Assembly: GCA_003116995.1 (NCBI GenBank)
Contig: BDSL01000004.1
Span: 2,046,001-2,110,000 of the forward strand
Length of the DNA: 64,000 bases
Source of the DNA: Yamagishiella unicocca
Lineage: Eukaryota; Chlorophyta; Chlorophyceae; Chlamydomonadales; Volvocaceae
Reading direction: 5' to 3'
The notes beneath the pieces were generated by a model. The model was given only the letters and a program-made list of their open reading frames with translations, was not told the DNA's origin and did not search any database. Positions 23,001 to 32,868 of this stretch are shown here, piece by piece (within the stretch, counting starts at the first letter, position 1; every line of letters starts with the position of its first letter). The translations under genes and the position numbers were made by a program.

Positions 23001-25367
23001 TCCGATGACCGTATCCGCCCTGACCCCCTCCTCTGGTGCAGATCGCTGTGGTCCGGCAGCTGGCTAGCGTCCTGTCCACAAAGCAGGTGAGCAGGTGTCG
23101 GGAGGAGGGGAGCACGAGACGGTGACTGCGACTCCGGGGCCGTTCTCCGTGAGTCAGCAGGCTGCGATCATGGTGAAGACTTCCCATCTTCCATCTTATG
23201 CACTTTTGGTCCTGCTGTCGACAATCAAATGTTCCTTTACTTTTTAGGTACCGGTATAGTCTGACGTTGGGCGGTCCTGGGGCCGGGAATGAAACCTCCC
23301 TGGATCGATCGGAAGCGCGCCCAGCGACAGCTTCTCGACCTCTTCGGTACTCGCACTGCGACAAGAGTGTCCGTCGCCTGCCATTGCAACTGCCCACTGA
23401 CAAGAGCCCGCCCTGCTGCTGCTTGTGCTGCTACTGCTACTGCTGCTTCTGCTGCTACTGCTGCTTCGGCCCACACCTGCTACTGCCGCACGTCCAGGTG
23501 AGCGAGTCCGTCGCTCGCGAGGCGGTGGCGGCGGTGGGGTCCACCCTGGAGGACGTGCTGCACAAGCAGACCGTCATGGAGCAGCTGCTTGAGAGCAGGT
23601 GGGTGGGCGGCGCACGGGGGAAGGGGGGCGGTGCAGCTGAGGCGGTGCGTGGGTGGGTGGGTGCGTGGGTGGGTGGGTGCATGGGTGCGTGGATATGAGA
23701 GGAAACCCGTGGATCGGCACGGGATAGGAGAACCGATGAGGAAACGTTTGGTGCACACGCTTTCCAGAACGCGATGCTGGTGGGTGGGTGGGTTTGGCCA
23801 GCACGGAAGGGGTGCGAGGGAAAGCCAGGGCGTGTGGTTGCTGGTGGAGTATGCGGGGCACAGGCTAACCAAGGACAGCTGATGAGGCACAAGGAATTAG
23901 GGATTAGCGGTTTTGCGGAGATTATTGTGGCGGCCCCAAGCCGATAAGTGCGCCGCAATGCTCGACTACTCCAACCGCAATGGCGACTGAACCTGCGACG
24001 GCGACCTGCTGCGGCGGCGCCCGCTGTCGACCCCCCTGCTGCCCGCAGGTACCTCTCCCTGGAGCGGCTGGTCTCCTTCATGGTCATGTTCCACGCTATG
24101 GCCAGGCGGTGAGCAAAGGCGGCGTTGTGGCGTTGTGGCGTTGTGGAGTTGTGGAGTTGTGGCACATAGGAGTTGTTGTAACGGTTACATTGGGTTCCAG
24201 ACCAAGAGGTAGAACCATCGGGCGCATCGCCTGACACTGAAAAAGACGGAGGTAACAAAGACCGACCTGCACCGGAACAAAGGCAAACCACCAGAACACC
24301 AAATCGACAGGCCGTAGGCACACAGAGCAGTTGTGGAGTTGTGGCATTGTGGAGTTGTGGCATTGTGGAGTTGTGGAGTTGCGGCGTTGGGTCCCTACGT
24401 TGCACCGCTGCGGCGTTGTCCGCAGCTGACGTCGCCCAGGCCGCCCCCTCTGTTACCGGCCTGTGGTACCGCGGCTGACCAGCAATACAGCAGCCGCAAC
24501 GGACCCGGACGGAGGCACGGAGGGCTCCAAGAGGTCGTTCTCGCAACCACGGGGCACCACGCCCAGGCCCCCGCCCCCATCCATTCCCTTACCAGTCCCG
24601 ATCTCTTCCCCCGCGTGCCCAACTAGCTTTTACTCCACATGCACGCACCTTCCCTAGTCGGTTTGTTTACCTCTCAAGTGCCGACCAACGGGTTTCCTCT
24701 CAACCCCTCCAAACGCACGCAGCACCGCCGACTGGTGGCCGCTGAACTTCGACATCGCTCGCAGCCAGTCTGGCCTGCGGGTGGCTACCACGGCAGCTCC
24801 CATCACGGCTTCGGAGCTGGAGCAGAGCCTGGCGGAGACGCTTGCCGGGGATGTGGTGGAGGCCGCGGCGCAGCGGAACGAGGTCGCCAGTAGGGTGAGT
24901 TGGGTGGGCGCGGATAATCAGGATGGGGTTTAGGGTTCAAGGGTTTAGCGCCGTCTGCGCCACTGCACCTAAGACCCGCCGGTAGGCGGCAGCGACGAGG
25001 CTTTGCCCTCACTGCGCGTGTGCGCGTTCGGCTGCCGAAGTGGGCAGAGGATGGGGTAGGTGCGAGGGATGTGCGGGACCGAGAAGGCCTGGGCGAGAGG
25101 CAGCCCGAGGAGCGGGTGCGCTGCCTTGGCTGTGTGCCGTTTCACCTGCATGGCTGGCTTGGTGGGAGCGAAAAGGGCGCACGAAGTGGGGTCCCTGACC
25201 TGGAGGTGCCTGACCTGGTGGACCCGCTCCTACCTGAAGCCGCCATGAGGCCCGGCCCGGCTGTCCGTTTGGGTGCTCCGCAGGACCGCGTGCGCCACAT
25301 CCTGTCGTCGTACATCCGCAAGCGCACGCAGGCAGGGAGTGGCAGCTACAGCAGTAGCCCGCCATAA
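5579..25367 (+). CDS. Membrane protein with HELAH motif, class-II glutamine amidotransferase and SIS domains (~2345 aa, 36 exons)
   Basis: Joining 36 GT-AG exons gives 7038 nt, exactly 2346 codons including the TAA at 25365-25367. Residues 1-234 are hydrophobic and contain CHELAH (H53, E54, H57). C235 starts CGNIGLLV, followed by SSQRGAQSGGLVAL, GHTRFATSSQPSE (G340-), HPHQW and THNGD (N392, G393); these are the landmarks of GlmS/PurF-type glutaminase domains. Residues 481-925 form a Gly/Ser/Gln/Pro-rich insert. GSFGLAI and YGSETNCAMI resume the glutaminase fold near 1000-1050. Residues 1537-1737 hold a SIS domain with SQSGQT at 1626-1631. Two hydrophobic segments lie at about 1779-1853. A conserved soluble tail follows. 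Family knowledge predicts glutamine hydrolysis and phosphosugar binding, as in glucosamine-6-phosphate synthase. The real substrate is unknown. The ATG at 5579 was chosen because it opens the frame and gives MGQC; an upstream noncoding exon is possible (acceptor near 5546). Confidence 0.8.
8018..8087 (+). repeat. (CTG)n/(CCG)n microsatellite in intron 4
   Basis: CTG triplets run from about 8018 to 8070 with a single TTA interruption, then CCG triplets to about 8087. The array lies wholly inside the intron between 7783 and 8124. Confidence 0.8.
8286..8414 (+). repeat. C-rich pyrimidine tract (CCCCCTCC-type) in intron 5
   Basis: Nearly pure C with regularly spaced T, about 115-130 bp, just after the exon 5 donor at 8270. 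The other strand is G-rich with runs of five or more G, so G-quadruplex formation is possible. Confidence 0.8.
9024..9905 (+). repeat. Hexanucleotide (GCCGCT)n array in intron 6
   Basis: About 880 bp of GCCGCT. Single extra C residues at about five points (near 9343, 9547, 9621, 9658 and 9701) shift the frame, and one CCG-to-CTG change lies near 9868. It sits between the exon 6 donor (8814) and the exon 7 acceptor (9936), so it is intronic. The long Pro-Leu, Ala or Arg-Cys ORFs across it are artefacts. Confidence 0.9.
9937..11695 (+). other. Low-complexity insert within the glutaminase region
   Basis: Exons 7-9, residues 481-925. After a short ordered stretch (ELQELAASLESMFAIMAAAI) come repeated SQYG motifs in polyglycine, then Ser/Thr/Gln-rich and Pro-rich sequence. 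In homologous enzymes the glutaminase fold is continuous here, so this looks like a disordered loop expanded in this lineage, common in volvocine proteins. Confidence 0.6.
11005..11070 (+). repeat. AT-rich tandem repeat in intron 7
   Basis: Four imperfect copies of a 16-bp unit (ATATAAATATTTAAC type) start about 35 bp after the exon 7 donor. It is unusually AT-rich for this locus. Confidence 0.7.
11912..12025 (+). repeat. 21-bp minisatellite in intron 9
   Basis: About five tandem copies of a pyrimidine-rich unit (AGCCACTCTCTTCTCCTGCTC type) lie between exons 9 and 10. Confidence 0.8.
13456..13653 (+). repeat. Coding minisatellite encoding GDGSNR repeats
   Basis: An 18-bp unit is repeated about 11 times in exon 13, encoding SNRGDG with D/N/I and G/R variants. 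It follows the RLNGVTVEVMRD strand and a Gly/Tyr-rich stretch, so it is probably a disordered linker. The unit length keeps frame. Confidence 0.85.
14606..14680 (+). repeat. 23-bp triplicate repeat in intron 15
   Basis: Three direct copies of an AGGGTTTTGCTAGGAAGCCC unit lie after the exon 15 donor. Confidence 0.75.
15757..15804 (+). repeat. (GTGGGTCG)n array at the intron 17 donor
   Basis: Several copies of an 8-bp GTGGGTCG unit begin exactly at the splice donor. They therefore supply several equivalent GTGGGT donor-like sites in different phases. Confidence 0.7.
16656..18792 (+). other. SIS (sugar isomerase) domain
   Basis: Exons 19-22, residues 1537-1737. DLLITGVEASLWLAEQW corresponds to the glycine/serine phosphate-loop strand and helix. 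CIAVSQSGQTFPTIHAA matches the SxSGxT phosphate-binding motif followed by the ALR helix. VYALCGSVDTKMALAL, then FNSCAGGRCAEPPSVVCVAIHQTLSELL, matches the later strand and the GxExxVxxTKA-type helix, though the glutamate/lysine signature is altered. SIS domains bind phosphosugars. Only one clear SIS unit is visible, whereas GlmS has two. Confidence 0.7.
18076..18466 (+). repeat. (TTCAGGG)n telomere-like heptamer array in intron 21
   Basis: About 55 nearly perfect copies of TTCAGGG, ending in GGGTTTACC. The unit differs by one base from the TTTAGGG telomere repeat common in green algae and plants. It lies between exons 21 and 22, so it is interstitial and transcribed. Two AGGGGCTGATCAGGCAGGGA-type repeats precede it. 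Confidence 0.9.
19595..20189 (+). other. Predicted membrane pair in the amidotransferase/SIS protein
   Basis: Exons 24-25, residues 1775-1853. TAWVLSLVHILATVVSGWPV and VVFAVVHGICMGAGAG form one or two hydrophobic spans, and SVIYMFLPIIYAVILRAI forms another, flanked by RRPLWHRMGKR in exon 26. The following segment VVADVPYVHQIIETFVSKMYALSYGIAS looks soluble and highly structured. Confidence 0.55.
19787..19876 (+). repeat. 18-bp minisatellite in intron 24
   Basis: Five copies of GAGGCAGTTGTGGAAGGG with minor substitutions follow the exon 24 donor. Confidence 0.8.
20336..25367 (+). other. Conserved-looking C-terminal region of unknown function
   Basis: Exons 26-36, residues 1853-2345. Dense charged and aromatic sequence (HGANPADHFVHRFTHRVVRG, SESWVLLGLLQAKVITSWG, SVGHNPYHPSVVDTHLQLP) continues into a helical stretch and a Gly/Ser-rich linker (about 2030-2100), then a predominantly helical tail (VAREAVAAVGSTLEDVLHKQ, ASELEQSLAETLAGDVVEAA) ending SSYIRKRTQAGSGSYSSSPP. 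I do not recognize a named domain. The sequence is not low-complexity apart from the linker. Confidence 0.55.
24172..24240 (+). mobile_element. Short interspersed element (MITE-like), copy in intron 34
   Basis: Begins GTTGTTGTAACGGTTACA, continues TTGGGTTCCAGACC...GGTAGAACCATCGGGCG and ends GCCTGACACTG. It matches the family defined at 53764-53850. It is followed and preceded by GTTGTGG-type simple repeats (24121-24170, 24330-24385). Confidence 0.7.
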
Positions 25368-28030
25368 GGCCCTGCACTAGCGGTGCGGCCTCAGGCTACC
25401 GGTAAGTGCACTGCGGCCCTACTCGAGAGCCGGCAGTACGAGCGATGGGCCAGTTGGACAGCCGGGCCTTATCCCGCCACCTGGGTTGATCATCTGGTAC
25501 CTACCTGGCGGTAGTTGTTGTACGGAGAACGGCGTGCAGATGTGGGCTGAATTATGTGGAGCGTGACGAGCAGTAGTAGTAGTACGGCATCCCCAACATC
25601 ATACCTGCACACGCAAATGAAGATATGTGAATCCAGATGGAGAGAGAGAGGGGGAGATTATTGGCACCGAAGTATTGAGGGACATAAGTCCTGCATTCCC
25701 TCATTCGCATCTTTATCGTACGTGTATGATCGCCAGAAGACATGATTTGGGCGACGGGATTTACCTGGATAGTAGCTGATTGCTTCGATGAGTACGGAGG
25801 AAAGCAGAAGTTCCCCGGTAGCTTCTGATTGGGTGCTGCGAAGCATCTCGCCATGTTGTCGTGCTTCTGGCACGTGATCCCGAAGAAATTATCGCAAATT
25901 CCAGGGCACGGATTAGTGGTGTGCAGTGGTGCCCTGGGATTTCTGTATTAAGGGTAACTGCCGCATACTGTTTGGCACACGCCGCCCCGCAGCTGCTGCG
26001 GGTTGCGGGCATCGCTTTGCGGCGCGTCACCACGCCATTGTTGAGGTAAAGCTGAAGGCGGGGGAGGTATCTGGCATATGTATGCCGTCCAGCCGGGGAC
26101 AGGCAGGCGGGCCGTTCGGCGAGCAATGCTGCTGCCTATCGCGGTGAATAACCTTAATGGGGTGTTTGGGCTGGCGGGCGGGTGTGGCGGACATGCTTTC
26201 CCAGTTGGGAAGGGGACCATACTCGGCAAAAGGCACTTGGCGTTGCTACGGGCCTGAGAGGTCACGGGCACTTGGAGTTGGCGGTGCTGAGTCTAAGCAG
26301 CCCTTGCGGCATATTGTTCAGTACTTTGGAGACGTGGGAGCGCTCAGATTGTTACGGTGCGTAGTTGCAGCTTGGAGAACCAAGAGCCTAGGCCGGAACT
26401 AATAATTGTAGAGGTTATAGTGGCCGGAAACTGTGTTGTTTCTGCATCGGAGTGGGTCACTTGTCGGCATAGCGGTTGCTAGAGATGGATTTGAAATATT
26501 CCGGAGGGGTGAATTCCGGTTTTGTTGTTGCTGCGTTGCCTTGCTTTGGGGGATCGTTCAACAGCGCGCTCGTTTGAGGTCTGTTGGAAATGACCTCCGC
26601 ACTGCTTCGGGTCAACGTCGTTGGTTGTCAGGGCGGAGATGTTCGGTACTGTCGCGTGATTGTGTGCTGCATGCTACATGTGCGTGCCCATGTACCTGCT
26701 CGTGACGGAGGTGACGTCACGGTCGGAACAGGCATGCAGGGGCCGTCTGCAAGCGTGTCAGCGTCAGGATCCGGACCCGAGATCAGAGCAGGCAAGCGTT
26801 AGCTGTCGTGTAGTTTGAGTGTGGTCGGGCTCAGCCGGGCTCAATACGCCGGTATAATAATGTTACGGCCATGAAGACTGCCGTACGTCCGATAGGCCAC
26901 ATTATACAGCAACGAGAGGTACGTGGAAAGACGGTTGGACGTAACCTTTTCAACTCGTCTTGGTAAAATCCGTTGCAGTTGTCTTCGTCCTCCCGCCCGC
27001 ACCTGTCTCGCCCCAAAAGGAATTCTCCGTGATGATGCGGCGCGCGATGGTATGACGAGGAGGAAGCACTCCGCGAACGAGTGAGGGCCGAGATGGGTCG
27101 CCAAGGGTCGCCGTAACTTGACCGCCGGTTGCGGTCCCAGGGAGGCTCCGAAACCTTGGATCCAACGGTTGAGGTTAACGCCCTTCTCCCCGGAGAGGAC
27201 AGCAGGGCGCCACCACAGCAACACACATGCGCAAATCACCAAGGCAGTAGTAACTGTTACAGTGGGTTCCAGACCAGAAGGTAGAACGTGAGGTGTTGCG
27301 AACGCGGCTGAAGCCGTCTGTGCAGCAGGCGTAGCAGCCTCATTCAGCCACCATCTGCCACCAGGTTGAGGAGGAGTGCGATAGCCGCCCGGAAGGGATG
27401 CTGCACCCTACTGTATACATGAGCATCACCGCGTTGGTACCACTGTTGGTTACACACCAGGCTAACCCAGGGTTTACTAGCCCACATGTACCGAAGTGGC
27501 GAGCACCGAGGGGATGGCCAGGGGGCACGGCCGTAACGCGCGTTGCCTCCTGCATCGACTACTTGCGACCAGAAAACGTTGGGGCTGACTGCTGTCAGCG
27601 GCCACTGGATTTGGTGGCAACAATTTCAGGGTGGGCCAACGTAACAATCAGCATCTTGTTGCAGGACTGACAGAAAGTGGCCTACACCAGCTGACACATG
27701 GCTGTGCCTGCCACGGAGCAGACCCCCGGCGGAGTCAGAGTGACGCAGTCTGGGTTTGCAGAGTGGGAGCCCAGAGCGAAAGAGGAGGAAAGCACAACCG
27801 CCTCGCCAAGTGGACGCTCACGTCATACTCCGTAGTATTGGTGCTATTGATGGGCACAGAGCCATGAAAAATCTTTTAGGGGTGACATCTTGTCTGGTTG
27901 ACATTCCATGCGCCCACCACAGCCGGGACCCCACTGTACTACGTTGATTTTTAACAAGGATGTACCTCCAACAATTATGGAGGGCATTACACCCATCGGA
28001 AGTGCGCTTCGCTGGCTTTCCTGTGGGCTT
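25368..28030. other. Intergenic region between the amidotransferase/SIS gene and VARL gene 1
   Basis: Base composition falls to about half GC and no ORF shows a recognizable domain. No TGTAA was found close to the stop at 25367. A MITE-like copy lies at 27245-27290. The remainder holds nothing I can assign. Confidence 0.5.
27245..27290 (+). mobile_element. MITE-like element, partial copy
   Basis: Starts GCAGTAGTAACTGTTACAGT, then GGGTTCCAGACCAGAAGGTAGAAC, after which similarity to the family is lost. Confidence 0.65.
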
Positions 28031-28539
28031 GGTGGGCGCACGCCAGGAGTGCACTGGAGAATGGATGCGCAGGCTCACACGAAGTTTCATGCCGTTTCCG
28101 GCTATGGGTACTGCATAAGTTCAGCTGTAAGGGGCTTGCCCGTTTGTACCACGAAACGCGAACGGACGGGCAGCGCCGTACGCGAACGAACAACAGGCTT
28201 TGCAAGACTGCAGCAAATTTAAGAAGAGAGTGGTTGTAACAGATTATTACAACATAAATATATTGCGGTGTGGTACTGGCGTCTCGCTCCGTTGCGTAAG
28301 CGATATTGGTCTTCAGCGGATGTCATTGGATTGAAGCAAAATAATGCACTCCCGGTCAAACTGTGGCATCAGATTATCTTATTTGTGATATATATTGCTG
28401 GTGACAATTCCATTCCGGATCATAGTCGAGCCGCAGCACGTAACGTTAAGGCTGTGCGCTTCACTGGCGAGCCTTCCAGGACGGTGCTCTTGCTGCACCA
28501 AGGTCACATAGGCACTTTTGCACATAGTAGTTTCAAACG
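28031..28539 (+). promoter_or_regulatory. 5' leader module of VARL gene 1
   Basis: A GGTGGGCG element at 28031-28038 lies about 510 bp before the donor ACG|GTAAGT (exon end 28539), the spacing seen in the other three units. The sequence before the donor (AAGGCTGTG..., GGTGCTCTTGCTGCACCAAG, CTTTTGCAC) aligns with gene 3's leader exon (AAGGCTGTG..., GGTGCTGCTGCTGCTCCAAG, CTCTTGCAC). Whether the exon is 5' UTR or coding is unresolved. In the shared frame gene 1 stays open but gene 3 hits a stop, which favours UTR. Confidence 0.5.
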
Positions 28540-28969
28540 GTAAGTGGGTATCCTTGTCCATGTGAAGTCCGTGCTGACGCGCGTATCTAGGCCTTGATGC
28601 CGGACTTCATGTCAACCTTTCCGACCCACCACTCAACCGGGATGCCAAATGACTTCACGTGAAAGGCAGGCCTACATGCAATACAATCGGTTTTGGTGAT
28701 GCATATATCCCTTCGCCGTTTCGTCCGGCTCACGCTAGTCCCCATCCGCATCCGCCGCCTTGCTGCCTGAAAAGGCAGCTGTGAAAGACGTTTTGGAAGC
28801 ATAGGTGAACCTCACAGGAGCATAATTAAGCCGCAATGGAGGAGCGGATACCCCAATGGATCCCAGGCTGTTTTGCCACATTATTGGCGTTTAGGACTGC
28901 TCAGCCAGCAACATCTCATTCGATGCGCACAGTCTGACCAACCACATGCTGGGAACCCCTCGCAGAGCA

Positions 28970-29124
28970 TCTCTGGAGCCTTGCAACGGGCCTGATTGGC
29001 TGCCGGACGAGAAGGGTAACGCGTGTGCTTCCACGGCAGGCCTGGGTCCATGCAACTTCCGCAGGCAAATATGGCCCCCCAGAAACTGTTCCATGGTCGC
29101 CAGTTCAGCTGTCATTTCATGGAG
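28970..29124 (+). other. Probable upstream exon of VARL gene 1
   Basis: The donor TTCATGGAG|GTGCGA at 29124/29125 matches 15 consecutive bases of gene 3's donor and is conserved in genes 2 and 4. The frame that matches the other copies is open back to a TGA near 28937 and ends SPVQLSFHG, comparable to GAQLLRQLHG in gene 3. The 5' boundary is approximate (candidate acceptors near 28950-28970). Confidence 0.4.
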
Positions 29125-30145
29125 GTGCGACTGCCTTGTGGCCTCCGAGGGGAAGTCGTGTTGGTACTGCAGCATAGAAGTGTATAACTGGCGCTGCAGA
29201 TCGCATGTCCCGTCGCATCCATGGCAGGCTGCAGCGGCCTTCGGACAGACCGAAGGAAACGGGGGGAAGGGCATACGGTTCGCAAACGCCGATGTGCTGT
29301 GGCATCCCGTAAGCCGTGGCTGGCGGTGACACAAACATCGGCCCGATTCACTTGGAAAGGAAAAACCCAAGATGGAGCAATCGTACAGATTACGATGGAG
29401 TGCATTTTTGCAAGGATGCGGTTGGCAGGGTCTTATTTATTCCGGCTCGTCCTTACGTTTTCCCTACGCTTTATTTATACACACTACTTTGCATGTTCTT
29501 AACTACCGGCCTTTCTTCGTATCCTGGCCTTTCTTCATAACATTTTTTGTTAATGTATGAGTATTGTATCGCTAAATCTTGTATACCAGACCTCTGCGTG
29601 TCCGACTTGCGTGATCAAGTCAATTGTACTGTAGCGTAACAGCTGGTGCTGTATGCGCTCTGCTAAATTATTTTATCTTGAAGTTAAAGAATAAGATGAA
29701 TTTGGTGAACTACTTGCTGGCAAATGCGCCGTCGAGCGGTATATTGATTCGCGCGAGGGGCTGGTGGGTAGACTACGGCTCCATGTTATCCACAATTTAA
29801 CGGGATGAAAATGGGGATATTCACATTTAAGAGCCAACGTGGTGAACAATTAGCGGTTTCAATGGAAAATTTGTCAGACCCTGCGTTATTTAAATGCCCG
29901 CTGTACGGCGGTTCCGGAGATCACACCGATTTGCGGGCGTGATGTGGCACACAGTTGCCCAGTAGACCAAAGAGGCGTTGTGCCATTTGAATGGCGCAGC
30001 TTGCATGGGGGCCTCGTCCCGTCGTAACTCCACATTGTGCGCGCATGTCCCGGTGCCATTGATTTGCCTCCTCATACTGCGCCCATAAAATGTCAGTCCC
30101 AATAGAGCCTCAACCTTACCCACTTGCCCCTCCATTCCCTTTCAG

Positions 30146-32868
30146 GCCGAGCCCTCTGACGATGGCGACACCCGGCAGCCGCTGCAGCAGAGCGCCAGCT
30201 TCCCAGCCCCCGCGCCACGTGCGTGCCGTACCAAGTATGGTGAGGCGCCCCAGGAGCAGTCATCCGTCATACCTCCAATGAAGCGCCGCCTTATCACCCT
30301 CTCCACCGCTGGAAACCTAAAGATCTCGCCGCTCTCCAGCCAGCAACTCCACCAACACCACGTGTACCCCTTGCTGAGGTCCTCTGACTGCCGCATGGAC
30401 ACCGGTCGCGCTTTCGTGATGGCCCCAAGGCCAGATCGGCGCCTCCAGCGCAATGGAAGCGGCAGCAACGGCGAGCGCAAGGAGCTCAGCCCCCGGGCAG
30501 ACAACATTGCGGCACCCATCACCGTGGCGCCGGCGGCCGCTGCGCTGGACGGTGTGTGTGGTACTCGCGCGACACATCGGCTGGTTCTACGTCCCGTCCG
30601 GCCGATGCCGGAGCGATCCGAGGGCCCCGCGCCCCTTGTGACAGCCTGTGACGCGGCCTGGCCTGGGAACTCCGCTGCCCTGCATGACGTGCACAGGCAA
30701 CTAGCTTCCACCACAGCCACCGACGCCACAGCGCCGTTCCAAGGCGATGGCGGCAGCCTGCAGGATGACGCATCCTGGGTGCTGCATTCCGCGGCCGCTT
30801 CCGTGGCCCCAGCTCCTCCGCTGCATCAGCACCAGTGCATCGACTTCTGCCAGGCTCTGCAGCGCAAGCTGCCGGTGATGGCAAAGGAAGGCCCAGAGCA
30901 AATGCCGAGGACAGCCCCAGCGCTAAAGCGATCGGACAGCGGCAAACCGGAGGCAGGTGGCGGTGGCGCTATCGACGCGGTACCCATTGGTGCCTTGAAC
31001 GAGCTGGCTGTCCTTCTGCCGCAAATGAGCATTGAGGTCACGGTTGCTGTACGCTCGACGGGCCGTGGGCGGCGTCACTGGGGTACCTCTGTCGCAGCCT
31101 TAGACGAAGTGCGATCTGGCTATACGCGCGGCCCTTCCTCCGGCGTGTTCGACGTCCCCCGCTACCTGGCCGGGCGCGACTGCATCCATAACGGCAGCCG
31201 CTGGATGTCCCGGTCGCACTTCGAAAAGGTGGGGCAGGCGGCAGGAGGGCCGGAGTAGTGCCGCACAGCCGCATGCCGGGGAAATGATTGCAGTGGAGCG
31301 GAGGGGTGGGGCAGCACACATTGGCGTATGATTGGCTGTCAGGCCCAGGGTTCGCGAGGCACTAGTTCGCGGCATACTTGTCCTTGCGTCGGCTCACAAC
31401 GTTTTGCTCGCATGCCATACATGGGGAAGCCTTTTCAAATGGGACGTCAGCGTCATTAGACGCATCACGCGATAACGCGCGGACAGGCAATGCCGTACGG
31501 TCTGCTGCTCCTTTGCGCAATGGTCAGGCATCGTACATCGAAGCCACCTTCCCCCCTGTAGCTCACACAACCGCATCCTCGCTGCTGTTGCGCTTTCAGG
31601 TGGGGGGCAGCACCATGGCCAAGTGGTACCGCTCCATCCGTGTGCTGCCCGATTTGGAGCCGCTGGGGGATTGGCTGGATCGGCATGGATTGCCCGTGAT
31701 GAGGGGCCCAGCCAGGCGGAGCAGGAAGAGGCCGGCAGCAGAGAGCGGCGACGAGCAGTGGCAGTGGCAGGCCCAGGAAGTCGCCAGCGGCTCGGAAATT
31801 GTGGGCAATGCCTCAGGCGCTGCGACGGCGACCGCGGCGGTGGCGGGTGGGCTGGAGCCCCAGGACAAGCCTGGTGAGGCCTGCGCTTGGGCAAACCGGA
31901 TGCTGCTGCAAAGAGGCGACGGCGGCGGCGGCGACGACGGTTTGGTGCAGCGCCTCCTAAGCACATGGCCGCTGTCGCAGCAGTTCGTGCGGCAGCCGCC
32001 GGGACAGGGAGAGGGCTGCATGCGCAGCAGTCCTGTGGGTGCTTACGGCTGCGCTAGGCTGCATCAAGATCCGCAACTTGGTTCCTCGCCGACGGACCCT
32101 CTGTGGCAGCTGGGTGATGCGATGGACGCTGAGGACGTGGGCCAAATGGGGCCCCTCCACGACCGCTGGCGCGACACGGCCCCCCACGTGCAGCGGCGAC
32201 TCCAAATCGTCGCGCCCCAGGGCAGCTTCTCTCATCCCCATGCCGTGGGCGCGTTTCCGACGGCAGCGGCTGAAGAGAAGCCTCGGCCATACGAAGACGG
32301 CGAGCAGGCAGGGGTGGAGAGGCAGCAGTGCCACCCGCAGCCCCAGCAACGGCAGGGCCTGCTACTTCGTCCCAGCTTACTCCTGCACAGAGCGACGCCT
32401 GACGGGCACATGGGCTCTGGTGACGCAAGCGCACGACTGCAGCCGTACCTCTTTGCCGTACAGGCGCCGCCAGCGATGCTGTACCGCCAGAGCATCGCCA
32501 GCCCCGCAGGGGATGCCACAGCGGCTCCTGGTGGCGTAGGAGGTGGGGGCGGGGACGGCGGCGGCTGCTTGGTTGCACAGGGCTACGAGGGCGCCAACGC
32601 GGCGGCTGTTGGGGGCGGCAAGGCCAGCACGCTGCGGGCGCAGCGGCAGAAGGCACCCGAAGACGTCAGCTGCGATGAAACTCGGCACAGCGCACTCCAC
32701 CAGCAGCAACAGTGCATGCCGTTGGACGAGCCGGCCACGCATGCACAGCTGCTATCAGCTTCGGAGCAGCAGATGAACGATTACCTGGCCGCACTCCGGC
32801 GCGGCTGGAACCAGCAGATGCTGCCGCGTGGGGATAGAATCCATTTCCTAACTGGCCGGGCTCCATAA
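30146..32868 (+). CDS. VARL/RegA-like SAND-domain protein, tandem copy 1
   Basis: Two exons: 30146-31228 (361 codons) and 31600-32868 (422 aa plus stop), both phase 0; 783 residues here plus any upstream exons. The first exon opens AEPSDDGD like its paralogs and ends IEVTVAV...SGVFDVPRYLAGRDCIHNGSR and WMSRSHFEK. The second opens VGGSTMAKWYRSIRVLPDL. Together they form the SAND-type VARL domain with the KWYRSIR element in place of the SAND KDWK DNA-binding motif. RegA of Volvox carteri has this architecture and represses growth and reproduction in somatic cells; a nuclear regulatory role is inferred. This copy is the most divergent: no polyglutamine tract, a Gly-rich linker (GGVGGGGGDGGG), and an HNG-S-T-M variant. 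A TGTAA lies 370 bp after the stop. Confidence 0.8.

Larger units (their letters stand above)
13920..25367 (+). other. Exon map of the amidotransferase/SIS gene, exons 14-36
   Basis: Exons: 13920-14112, 14389-14569, 15158-15280, 15549-15756, 16158-16227, 16656-16811, 17086-17237, 17692-17902, 18710-18792, 19301-19414, 19595-19753, 20114-20189, 20336-20462, 20747-20901, 21281-21367, 21613-21701, 21859-22305, 22668-22779, 23042-23086, 23498-23598, 24049-24108, 24723-24894, 25284-25367. Phases agree throughout. An apparent stop just after 22305 is read through only if the GTGAGC there is a donor; the next exon then completes ATG and continues TADEVRPLLG, so the gene does not end at 22.3 kb. Confidence 0.8.

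Noticed and set aside
28891..29370. 159-aa minus-strand ORF (ending MLLAEQS) that looks protein-like
   Set aside because: It is antisense to a + strand segment carrying the exon end and donor conserved in the other three VARL genes. No recognizable domain and no partner exons.
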